Source: UBA3222 sp002363035
GTDB lineage: Bacteria; Verrucomicrobiota; Verrucomicrobiia; Opitutales; UBA9783
DNA length: 6,564 nucleotides
Direction: 5' to 3'
Assembly: GCA_946646575.1 (NCBI GenBank)
Contig: CAMPCR010000044.1
Span: 1-6,564 of the forward strand
A program made the translations under genes and the position numbers. Below the pieces are notes generated by a model. The model worked only from the letters and a program-made list of their open reading frames with translations. It searched no databases and was not told where the DNA came from. Position 1 is the first letter of the stretch, and each line of letters begins with the position of its first letter. Below, one piece after another: positions 1 to 5,473 of the stretch.

Positions 1-2259
1 CTGGACATTCAGAAGCCGCTGTCGCGCGAAAAGGCGATTGCGACGTTGATGAGCGCGTTGGCCGCCAATAAGGTCGCCGTGGTTCCGATGGGAGACGATA
101 CGCTGAAAGCGATCCCGATCAATCAGGCAAAGAGCAGTGCGCCGCGCATTGTCGACCGCGAAGCCTTGCCGACGATGGCGAGCAGCCAAGAGGTTTGTTG
201 CTGCATGTTCCGTTTGGAAAACTTGACGGCGCGTGAAGGGGCTCGTACGGTCATGCCGTGGGTAACGCCGTTGACGTCCTCCGTGGTCGCTTTGGATAAA
301 GCCAATGCGCTGTTTGTCACCGATTCGCTGGCGAATTTGCAGCAGTTGGATAACATTTTCAGCCGCATCGACCGCGTCGGCGACGTACAGGATGCCATTT
401 TGTGGTTCCAGCCGAAGAACGCGAGCGTCGAAAGCCTGAAGGCGAGCTTCGAAGATCTGCAAAAGGGTGCGTTGAAATACTACCTGTTGGGAAATACGTC
501 GTTTGCCTCGGATAAGAATACCAATTCCTTCATCGTCGTAACGCCGAAGGGCAACGAACCGATGATCCGCGAATTTGTCGAGAAGCTGGATGCGACGGTC
601 GATCCGTTGGTGCAGCACCACGTGTTCCGCATTCAACACGGTTCTTCCAAGGAAATTACCGAGTTGATTAAGAAGTTGATGTCGCAACAGAAAGAGACCA
701 ACAGCGGTACGCAAGCCGGTGCGTCGACGGCGGCTTTCAGCGAAAAGCTCAGCATCGAATGCGACGAACGTCTCAATGCGATTGTGGCGTACGGAACCCC
801 GTCCGACATTCGTCAAATTCAGAACCTTCTCAATCAGCTGGATGTCGTGTTGCCGCAAATTCGTCTTGAGGTTGTCATTGCGGAAGTGCGTTTGACGGAC
901 GGTCAGGCAAGCGGTTTGGAAAGCTTCGGGTTTAAGCACGGTGATGGCGTCATAACAAAGCCAACCTGGAACACGGACGGGAAAGAATCGAAAAAGGATA
1001 CGGATTTTACCAATCAGCTTGCTCCGGGTGCCGCGTCGATTCCGGGCGTTACGTCGCCTATCCTCAGCGGTCTTGTCAACTGGGGTAAGCATTCGAAGGT
1101 GACCATTGACGGTGTCCTGAATGCCGCAAAGACGAAACAAAACATTAAGATTGTTTCGTCGCCGACGTTGCTGACGACGCATGCGCGCGAAGCGACGTTG
1201 AGCGTGGTTGAAACGCGTCCGTACATCAAAGCGTTGCAGACGAAAGCCGGTTCCGGAGCTACCGATGCGGATGTTTCGAACAGCACGGTCGATCAGGTGG
1301 ATGCCGGTATCGTGTTAACTATCAAGCCGTGGATCGGAACCGACGGTACGGTTCAGCTGGAAATCGATCAAAAGATCGACAACTTTACGGCAAATTCCAT
1401 GACGGTCGGTTCTTCGAACAATCGCGTAACGATTCCGTACATCAACAAACGTCAGCTCAAATCGTTCGTTTCAGCGAAATCCGGCGAAATGATTGTTCTC
1501 GGCGGTCTTAAGAAGAAAGAAACGACCCGTACCAAACGCAAGACGTTCCTGTTAGGCGACATTCCGGGTATCGGCGAGCTGTTCACGGGCAAAGGAAAAT
1601 CCGAGGAAACAACGGAGATGATCGTTTTCATCCGTCCGGTTCTGTTGCAGAACAACGATGCCGTTCGTGCGGATACGGAATTGTACAAGGAAAATCTGAC
1701 GTCCAAAACGCGGGATGAAGTCAATGCCTACGAAGAGACGGGACGTTTTTCGGATAAGCCCGAAATGGACGAAGACGACAAGCGGAAGCAGCGCATCAAA
1801 GAGTTGAAAGCGGAACGCAAAGCCGAAGCCGAAGAAGCGCGTCAAGTTCGAAAAGAAAAGCAAATGCGGGCGCGCGCCGAACGTGCGGAGCGTAAAGCCG
1901 AAGCCGAAGAAGCGCGTCAAGTTCGAAAAGAAAAGCAAATGCGGGCGCGCGCCGAACGTGCGGAGCGTCAGGCACGGGAAGAAAGTGCTTCGAGAGCTTC
2001 GAGAAGAGCACATGCGAGAAAGACTTCTGTCGCTCATACTACACAAGCGAACGTTTCCGAGGCACAAACTTCGAGACGCGGGCACATTCGCAGGGCGCAC
2101 CGTGCCGTCGCGGAGCCGAAGGTTCAGGCTCAACAGGCGGTTCAAGGCCGACGGGCATCAAGATCTGCGGTTCGCAGGGCGCGTCAGACGATTGCGGAAC
2201 CGACGAAATCGGAAGTCAATAGACCGCGACCGCGGGTTCGTGCACATCGTCGCAGGTAA
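1..2259 (+). CDS. gspD: Type II secretion / type IV pilus secretin (GspD/PilQ family), 5'-truncated, with long basic C-terminal tail
   Basis: Outer-membrane secretin, the multimeric gate through which a T2SS or pilus system exports its substrate. The frame is open from base 1, so the signal peptide and start of N0 lie outside the window; the ATG at 46 is internal. Counting codons from base 1: rest of N0 about 1-50, N1 about 66-126, N2 about 131-199, N3 about 201-290, secretin barrel about 290-552. The barrel shows GEMIVLGGL (1483-1509) followed by LLGDIPGIGELF (1549-1584), close to the family signature, then EMIVFIRPVLL. Codons 553-752 are an extra tail, far longer than a usual S-domain: first Lys/Glu/Arg-rich and probably helical, then Arg-rich. 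N1 has three consecutive cysteines (196-204). The gene ends TAAATAA. GspD is preferred over PilQ because gspE and gspF follow, but this is not certain. Confidence 0.92.
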   Translation: MDIQKPLSREKAIATLMSALAANKVAVVPMGDDTLKAIPINQAKSSAPRIVDREALPTMASSQEVCCCMFRLENLTAREGARTVMPWVTPLTSSVVALDKANALFVTDSLANLQQLDNIFSRIDRVGDVQDAILWFQPKNASVESLKASFEDLQKGALKYYLLGNTSFASDKNTNSFIVVTPKGNEPMIREFVEKLDATVDPLVQHHVFRIQHGSSKEITELIKKLMSQQKETNSGTQAGASTAAFSEKLSIECDERLNAIVAYGTPSDIRQIQNLLNQLDVVLPQIRLEVVIAEVRLTDGQASGLESFGFKHGDGVITKPTWNTDGKESKKDTDFTNQLAPGAASIPGVTSPILSGLVNWGKHSKVTIDGVLNAAKTKQNIKIVSSPTLLTTHAREATLSVVETRPYIKALQTKAGSGATDADVSNSTVDQVDAGIVLTIKPWIGTDGTVQLEIDQKIDNFTANSMTVGSSNNRVTIPYINKRQLKSFVSAKSGEMIVLGGLKKKETTRTKRKTFLLGDIPGIGELFTGKGKSEETTEMIVFIRPVLLQNNDAVRADTELYKENLTSKTRDEVNAYEETGRFSDKPEMDEDDKRKQRIKELKAERKAEAEEARQVRKEKQMRARAERAERKAEAEEARQVRKEKQMRARAERAERQAREESASRASRRAHARKTSVAHTTQANVSEAQTSRRGHIRRAHRAVAEPKVQAQQAVQGRRASRSAVRRARQTIAEPTKSEVNRPRPRVRAHRRR
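1819..1968 (+). repeat. Perfect 2 x 75-bp tandem repeat inside the secretin tail
   Basis: Copies 1819-1893 and 1894-1968 are identical base for base. Each encodes 25 residues starting KAEAEEARQVRKEK and ending RAERAER. The repeat is in frame and the residues are alternately charged, as in a long single helix or coiled coil. The codons before copy 1 (GCGGAACGC) resemble the end of a repeat unit, so an older partial unit may precede it. Identity at synonymous sites implies recent duplication or ongoing homogenisation. Confidence 0.97.
2089..2208 (+). repeat. Degenerate 28-residue repeat in the Arg-rich end of the secretin
   Basis: RRAHRAVAEPKV (2089-2124) and RRARQTIAEPTK (2173-2208) are 84 bp apart, share the RRA(H/R) and AEP blocks and match at 23 of 36 bases. 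Both follow serine/arginine stretches (TSRRGHI and ASRSAV). This suggests that the terminal tail also grew by duplication, earlier than the 75-bp repeat. The match is short, so convergence of low-complexity sequence is possible. Confidence 0.45.
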
Positions 2260-2269
2260 ATAAGACCGT

Positions 2270-2350
2270 GTCCCGCATAAGTTATTCATGTTGTCGGTTG
2301 CTATGAAAAAGGTTGTTGTTCTTTTGTTGTTGTTCGTTCTTATGCGGGAC
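2270..2350. promoter_or_regulatory. 12-bp perfect inverted repeat enclosing the start of the next gene
   Basis: GTCCCGCATAAG (2270-2281) is the exact reverse complement of CTTATGCGGGAC (2339-2350). CCGT (2266-2269) can pair with ACGG (2354-2357) across a 3-nt bulge. The 57-nt loop contains both candidate start codons (2288, 2303) and the GTT-rich signal-peptide codons. In RNA this would form a strong stem beginning just after the secretin stop, and could affect translation or mRNA decay. There is no T-run after it, so it is not an intrinsic terminator. The function is inferred; the pairing is seen directly. Confidence 0.55.
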
Positions 2351-3055
2351 GGTACGGGAGCGGGGGTTGCGCCCTCGCTCCGTGCGGCGGCTCAAAACGA
2401 CAACAACGGCGTTACCTTGGCAGCGGCGAGTGAGACAACAACGACAGATAAACGCTTGGCGGCTTCCGCCGACAACGAGCAAAAGCCTTCGGGCGACCCC
2501 GCTTCCGATCCCGCGCTTGCGCCGACGGATTCGGACAACAAGAAAGCGGATGCGGCGACCGATGCCGCAAGGGACGACGTAAGAGCACAGTGGACGGCAT
2601 CGCTTTTGGCGCGCAATCCTTTTTTGCCGTTCGGTGCGGCTGCGAAGAAAACCGAAGAAAAAGAAAAGAAGAGCGATGATGATTGGGCTTCCAAAAAAGC
2701 GGATGAGCTTAATCTTCAGAGTGTAGGCAGTGTCAGAGATCCAGCAACTGGAGAACCGTACACCCAATTCAGCATCGAAGTCATCTCAACTAAAAAACGT
2801 TGTTGGATCCGTTCCGATCAACCAAGCGACCAAGTGCCTTTTGTTTACGTAAGCCACCGTACGGAAGAAAATAAACAGGACATGCCACCAAAGACGATTT
2901 TAACGGTCAAGAATACCATTACCGGCGATGTGATGGAAATTCGTCAGCAGGATAGGAAGAAGGAAACGTCACGCGGTTCGGGAAACAGCGGCGGAGGTTT
3001 CGATTACGGTTCTTACTATGACGATGACTTTTTACTCAACGATTTGATTGACTAA
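2288..3055 (+). CDS. Exported protein of unknown family between secretin and GspE; possible GspC/PilP-like connector
   Basis: I do not recognise this protein. The ATG at 2303 (MKKVVVLLLLFVLM) gives a cleaner signal peptide or N-terminal anchor than the ATG at 2288, which adds five residues; neither has a clear ribosome binding site. Counting from 2288: hydrophobic segment about 8-19, low-complexity Ala/Asp/Ser/Pro/Lys linker about 30-100, RNPFLPFG at 109-116, a short Lys/Glu stretch, a probable small folded domain about 135-225 (one Cys, in KKRCWIRSD, plus VPFVYVSH and ILTVKNTITGDVMEIRQQ), then a Gly/Ser-rich and acidic end. An N-terminal anchor, polar linker and R-(N/D)-PF motif before a small domain is the plan of GspC, GspB and PilP, which contact the secretin. 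The position after the secretin supports this; GspC usually precedes gspD. Codons in the 3' third are visibly richer in A/T than in the first half. Confidence 0.8.
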   Translation: MLSVAMKKVVVLLLLFVLMRDGTGAGVAPSLRAAAQNDNNGVTLAAASETTTTDKRLAASADNEQKPSGDPASDPALAPTDSDNKKADAATDAARDDVRAQWTASLLARNPFLPFGAAAKKTEEKEKKSDDDWASKKADELNLQSVGSVRDPATGEPYTQFSIEVISTKKRCWIRSDQPSDQVPFVYVSHRTEENKQDMPPKTILTVKNTITGDVMEIRQQDRKKETSRGSGNSGGGFDYGSYYDDDFLLNDLID

Positions 3056-3075
3056 TGAATGTACGGCAATATATC
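3048..3075 (+). promoter_or_regulatory. Candidate sigma70-type promoter ahead of gspE
   Basis: TTGACT (3048-3053, 5/6 to consensus), a 16-bp spacer and TATATC (3070-3075, 4/6) overlap the stop codon of the preceding gene. Transcription would start near 3082, giving gspE a leader of about 250 nt that contains the hairpin and leader duplication listed separately. Sequence match only; such pairs also arise by chance in AT-rich gaps. Confidence 0.3.
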
Positions 3076-3161
3076 GCTTTCGTCTCTGACGTTGCCGTTC
3101 CGAACAAAGTCAAGGGTTTTTTCAGGTGTTTCGCAGGCGGGTCGGCTTTTTCGGGAACGTC

Positions 3162-3180
3162 CTGCCATAGCAGTTTTTTT
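3162..3180 (+). terminator. Weak hairpin followed by seven Ts
   Basis: CTGC (3162-3165), loop CATA, GCAG (3170-3173), then T at 3174-3180. The T-tract is good but a 4-bp stem is short for an intrinsic terminator. The left arm could instead pair with GCAGG at 3133-3137, so an attenuator-like switch in the gspE leader is conceivable. Low confidence. Confidence 0.2.
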
Positions 3181-3398
3181 ATTGAACAATTTTAACCGAT
3201 GGATTTGCAACAATGTACTTTTCGTGATGCATGCACCGCTCAGGTGGAATTGGTTTTTACGCGGGAAGCAACATTTTTCCGCAAATCTGCTGTCACAATG
3301 ACTTTTTATTAAACCGTTTAGCAATTTTAACCGATGAGTTTATCGCAACGTACTGCTTCCGTTCCCAATGCATTTGCCGACCTGGATGAAAATCAACA
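3174..3398 (+). repeat. Duplicated gspE leader and start region (diverged upstream copy)
   Basis: CAATTTTAACCGATG occurs at 3187-3201 and at 3322-3336, the second ending in the gspE start codon; the offset is 135 bp, a multiple of three. Upstream, TTTTTATTGAA (3176-3186) matches TTTTTATTAAA (3303-3313) 10/11, with an 8-nt insertion in the downstream copy. Downstream of the two ATGs, codon-wise alignment with one 6-nt gap gives about 30 of 51 identical bases (shared CAA, TGT/CGT, ACT, GCA and GAA codons), reaching roughly 3248 and 3390. Best read as an old tandem duplication of the gspE 5' end. Confidence 0.55.
3199..3312 (+). other. 37-codon reading frame in the gspE leader (decayed duplicate or upstream ORF)
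   Basis: It starts at the ATG of the upstream leader copy, reads MDLQQCTFRDACTAQVE and ends TAA at 3310-3312, 21 bp before gspE. Its first codons align in frame with MSLSQRTASVPNAFADLDE of GspE (shared M, L, Q, T, A, E and D/N). Having the same immediate leader as gspE, it may be translated as an upstream ORF. More likely it is a remnant. No known domain is visible. Confidence 0.25.
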
Positions 3399-5058
3399 GG
3401 CGGAACTTCTTCGTGCGCCGTTGCACGAACGCATGCAACAGCTTTCGAAGCTGACCAATCGCCCGCTGAAATCCGTCGCCGAAAAGATCTCGCAGGAATT
3501 CGGCATTCCGTTTGTCGAAACGTTTAAAGTTCTGGAGAATGCGACGAAGGTGCTTCCTTTGCGCCTCATTCATACTTATCAGTGTCTTCCGATCCAATCG
3601 GAGGGTGGCAATGCGAGTACGTTGCATTTGGTGACCGTGTGGCCGCCGAGCGCGGAGGCCGTTCGCTGGATTGAAATGGCGTGCGGCAAGAAGACCGTTT
3701 GGTATTTGACGTACCCACAGGAGGTGACCGATGCGATTGTTCGCAATTTCGGTGTCGGTTCCGACAGCCTCGATTCGAAATTGGCGGAAGAAGCGCAGGA
3801 GACGAAGGAGGTGGTCGAGGAGGATGAAAACGCCGCCATTATCCGCTTCGTCAACGAAATTATTGTCAAGGCGGTGACGGAGCGCGCCACCGATATTCAC
3901 TTCGAGCCGCAGAAAAATTCGCTTCAAATCCGCTATCGTATCGACGGTCAGCTGGTTCCGGTGCGGGTTCCCGATAACTTGGTTAAGGTACAGGCGGCGG
4001 TTATTTCGCGTCTCAAAATTATGGCGCGGCTGAACATTTCCGAAAAACGCCGCCCGCAGGACGGTCGTATTCACTTTTCGTCCGGTCCGATTGAACTGGA
4101 TATTCGTGTGTCCACGTTGCCCGTGATGTACGGCGAAAGCGTCAGTTTACGTCTGTTGACCAACAGCAATCGCCCCGTGACGATTGAAGAACTCGGGATG
4201 TTGGAGCGCGATGTTGCGGTCATCGATCAAAACATCCACAAGCCCTACGGTATCATTTTGGTGACAGGACCGACGGGAGCCGGTAAATCCACGTCGCTGA
4301 GTTCCTTTGTACGCCGTATTCGTACACCCGATCGCCGTATCATCACCGTCGAAGACCCGGTGGAGTACGAAATCGAAGGCATTAACCAGTCGCAGGTGCA
4401 CAGCGAGATCGGCTTTGATTTTGCCAGCGCGTTGCGTTGTATTCTGCGTCAGGATCCGGACGTCATCATGGTCGGTGAAATTCGCGATAAGGAAACCGCC
4501 GACATTGCCATTCGTGCTTCGCTGACGGGTCACTTGGTACTCAGTTCGTTGCACACCAACGATGCCGCGGGCGGGTTGACGCGTCTGGTCGATATGGGTA
4601 TCGAACCGTTTCTTATTACCGCGTCGGTGGAATTGATTTTGGCGCAACGTCTGGTGCGCCGTTTGTGCCCGCACTGTTGCAAAACGGCGGAAATCGATCC
4701 GAAGAAGCTTGAATCGCAGATGCAGCAACTGGGTATTCCGGCATCGGAAATGCAGTACGCGAATTTGATTAAAGAGCCGGTCGGTTGCGATGCCTGCCGA
4801 CACACGGGTTACAAGGGACGCGTCGGAATTTTTGAACTTTTGAGCGTCACGGAACCCGTTCGCGAAGCAATGCTGAAGAATAAATCCGCGATGGAGATTA
4901 AGAAAATTGCAGTGGCGGAAGGCATGCATACGCTGTTGCAGAACGGCTGGGAGCAGGTAAAGCGCGGTTTAACAAGCTGGAGCGCACTGGTTCATTTCGC
5001 CGCCATCGATCTGTCGGAAGCCAGCACGGGCGTCGAAGGCGTTGATGCGGCGGCGTAG
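3334..5058 (+). CDS. gspE: Type II secretion / type IV pilus assembly ATPase GspE (PilB family)
   Basis: Cytoplasmic hexameric ATPase of the secretion-superfamily (GspE/PulE/PilB); it powers pseudopilus or pilus assembly through GspF. The product has 574 residues, normal for the family. Residues about 15-150 match the T2SSE N-terminal domain that docks to the inner-membrane complex; an acidic linker (about 150-170) follows; about 170-300 is the N2 domain (TDIHFEPQ, RYRIDGQL, RRPQDGRI). ATPase motifs: Walker A GPTGAGKST 312-320 (K318), Asp box VEDPVEY with E340/D341, Walker B DPDVIMVGEIRD from 374 (E382), His box with H400 and H407. A zinc-type tetracysteine motif is complete: C445/C448 (CPHC) and C485/C488 (CDAC). 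This motif separates GspE/PilB-type from PilT-type ATPases. The start at 3334 is supported by the N-terminal domain fit; it lacks a Shine-Dalgarno. The C-terminal 25 residues are not conserved family sequence. Confidence 0.96.
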   Translation: MSLSQRTASVPNAFADLDENQQAELLRAPLHERMQQLSKLTNRPLKSVAEKISQEFGIPFVETFKVLENATKVLPLRLIHTYQCLPIQSEGGNASTLHLVTVWPPSAEAVRWIEMACGKKTVWYLTYPQEVTDAIVRNFGVGSDSLDSKLAEEAQETKEVVEEDENAAIIRFVNEIIVKAVTERATDIHFEPQKNSLQIRYRIDGQLVPVRVPDNLVKVQAAVISRLKIMARLNISEKRRPQDGRIHFSSGPIELDIRVSTLPVMYGESVSLRLLTNSNRPVTIEELGMLERDVAVIDQNIHKPYGIILVTGPTGAGKSTSLSSFVRRIRTPDRRIITVEDPVEYEIEGINQSQVHSEIGFDFASALRCILRQDPDVIMVGEIRDKETADIAIRASLTGHLVLSSLHTNDAAGGLTRLVDMGIEPFLITASVELILAQRLVRRLCPHCCKTAEIDPKKLESQMQQLGIPASEMQYANLIKEPVGCDACRHTGYKGRVGIFELLSVTEPVREAMLKNKSAMEIKKIAVAEGMHTLLQNGWEQVKRGLTSWSALVHFAAIDLSEASTGVEGVDAAA

Positions 5059-5313
5059 GGTGCCGCCACTTAAAGGTGTTTGTGTAACGTATTGCCTCGT
5101 TTTGGAAGTTTTTGTTTTTGGCAAAAGATAGGCGGTGTCTGTTGTCAAATAGTTTGTGGGGGCAGTTGCATTTCGAAGGTGGTCTGTTTTAAAAAATACA
5201 AGCCATCTTAAAAAAACATTCGAAGCACAAAAGCGCCGAATCGGCTCCTGTATTCGAAACATGTAAGGGTATTCCATTACGGATCGAAAAAAGTGTTCGG
5301 TTGGGTGTCTTCC

Positions 5314-5331
5314 ATTAAAGCACACTTTAAT
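5314..5331. promoter_or_regulatory. Palindrome ATTAAAG-CACA-CTTTAAT with a matching half at the gspF start
   Basis: ATTAAAG (5314-5320) and CTTTAAT (5325-5331) are perfect reverse complements around a 4-bp centre. In addition, ATTAAAGCACAC (5314-5325) is the exact reverse complement of GTGTGCTTTAAT at 5476-5487, which overlaps the gspF start codon. The arms flank the candidate gspF promoter, an arrangement seen with operators and DNA looping. Regulatory use is inferred; the AT-rich half-sites make chance possible. Confidence 0.35.
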
Positions 5332-5421
5332 AGCCAGGATAAATTTTATTTCGTTACTCAATAGGAATTTAAAAAAGACGGATATATCTCTCAACTCAAA
5401 CAAGAACCTCCAAAAGAAACA

Positions 5422-5450
5422 TTGTCTTCCCGCCGCAAACAGCGTATATT
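5422..5450 (+). promoter_or_regulatory. Candidate sigma70-type promoter for gspF
   Basis: TTGTCT (5422-5427, 4/6), an ideal 17-bp spacer and TATATT (5445-5450, 5/6). Transcription would start near 5457, leaving a leader of about 17 nt before the ATG at 5474. A short leader without a Shine-Dalgarno fits the other genes here. It suggests that gspF and following genes can be transcribed separately from gspE. Confidence 0.45.
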
Positions 5451-5473
5451 AGAAGCAGTATCCTGTTCTTTTT

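Larger units (their letters stand above)
3056..3333. other. Intergenic region upstream of gspE (278 bp)
   Basis: This gap is AT-richer than the flanking genes. It holds a promoter-like pair at its left edge, possible alternative stems (GCAGG 3133-3137 with CCTGC 3161-3165, or CTGC 3162-3165 with GCAG 3170-3173), a T7 run at 3174-3180, and a duplicated gspE-like leader. An 80-codon frame at 3059-3301 fills most of it, but its product is very basic, has four Trp and almost no acidic residues, and looks like chance. I see no tRNA or other structured RNA family. Confidence 0.6.
5059..5473. other. AT-rich intergenic region between gspE and gspF (415 bp)
   Basis: There is no convincing gene. A 6-bp GC stem (GGCGGC 5049-5054 with GCCGCC 5062-5067) straddles the gspE stop but is not followed by Ts. 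A + strand frame is open from 5215 to the TAG at 5359-5361 (includes KKVFGWVSSIKAHFNSQDKF) and reopens after it into gspF out of frame; the wording is protein-like and could be the remnant of a lost gene, but I recognise no family. The right part holds a palindrome (5314-5331) and a promoter-like pair (5422-5450). The gap is much longer than in typical gspE-gspF pairs, which are often nearly adjacent. Confidence 0.6.

Noticed and set aside
1552..2145. 197-codon open frame on the - strand across the secretin tail
   Set aside because: It mirrors the repeated, stop-poor coding tail (its own product repeats the same 25-residue period). The sense strand carries the secretin frame, and the antisense product resembles no family.
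1883..2263. 126-codon + strand frame overlapping the secretin tail in another phase
   Set aside because: The GC-rich low-complexity repeats keep several phases open. The secretin phase is continuous with the conserved barrel and ends in TAAATAA.
2316..2338. GTT-rich microsatellite as a phase-variation tract
   Set aside because: It encodes the hydrophobic signal peptide (V/L run). The units are trinucleotide and interrupted, so slippage would not shift the frame.
3059..3301. 80-codon + strand frame just after the exported protein
   Set aside because: The product is very basic with four Trp and almost no acidic residues, has no domain, and has no Shine-Dalgarno. It overlaps the leader duplication in another phase. 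Probably chance.
4147..4929. 260-codon - strand frame inside gspE
   Set aside because: It lies wholly antisense to highly conserved ATPase motifs; typical shadow of a GC-rich third codon position.
5049..5067. GGCGGC / GCCGCC stem at the gspE stop as a terminator
   Set aside because: A perfect 6-bp stem, but no T-run follows (ACTTAAAGG), and the left arm is Ala codons in a GCG-rich stretch.
5172..5258. Three TTCGAA palindromes (5172, 5219, 5253) as an operator array
   Set aside because: Spacing is irregular (47 and 34 bp), and TTCGAA is frequent elsewhere in the window, including inside the tail repeats.
4969..5403. 144-codon - strand frame spanning the gspE end and the gap
   Set aside because: It overlaps the gspE 3' end antisense. 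No family features and no start signal; likely chance, though weaker evidence against than for the others.
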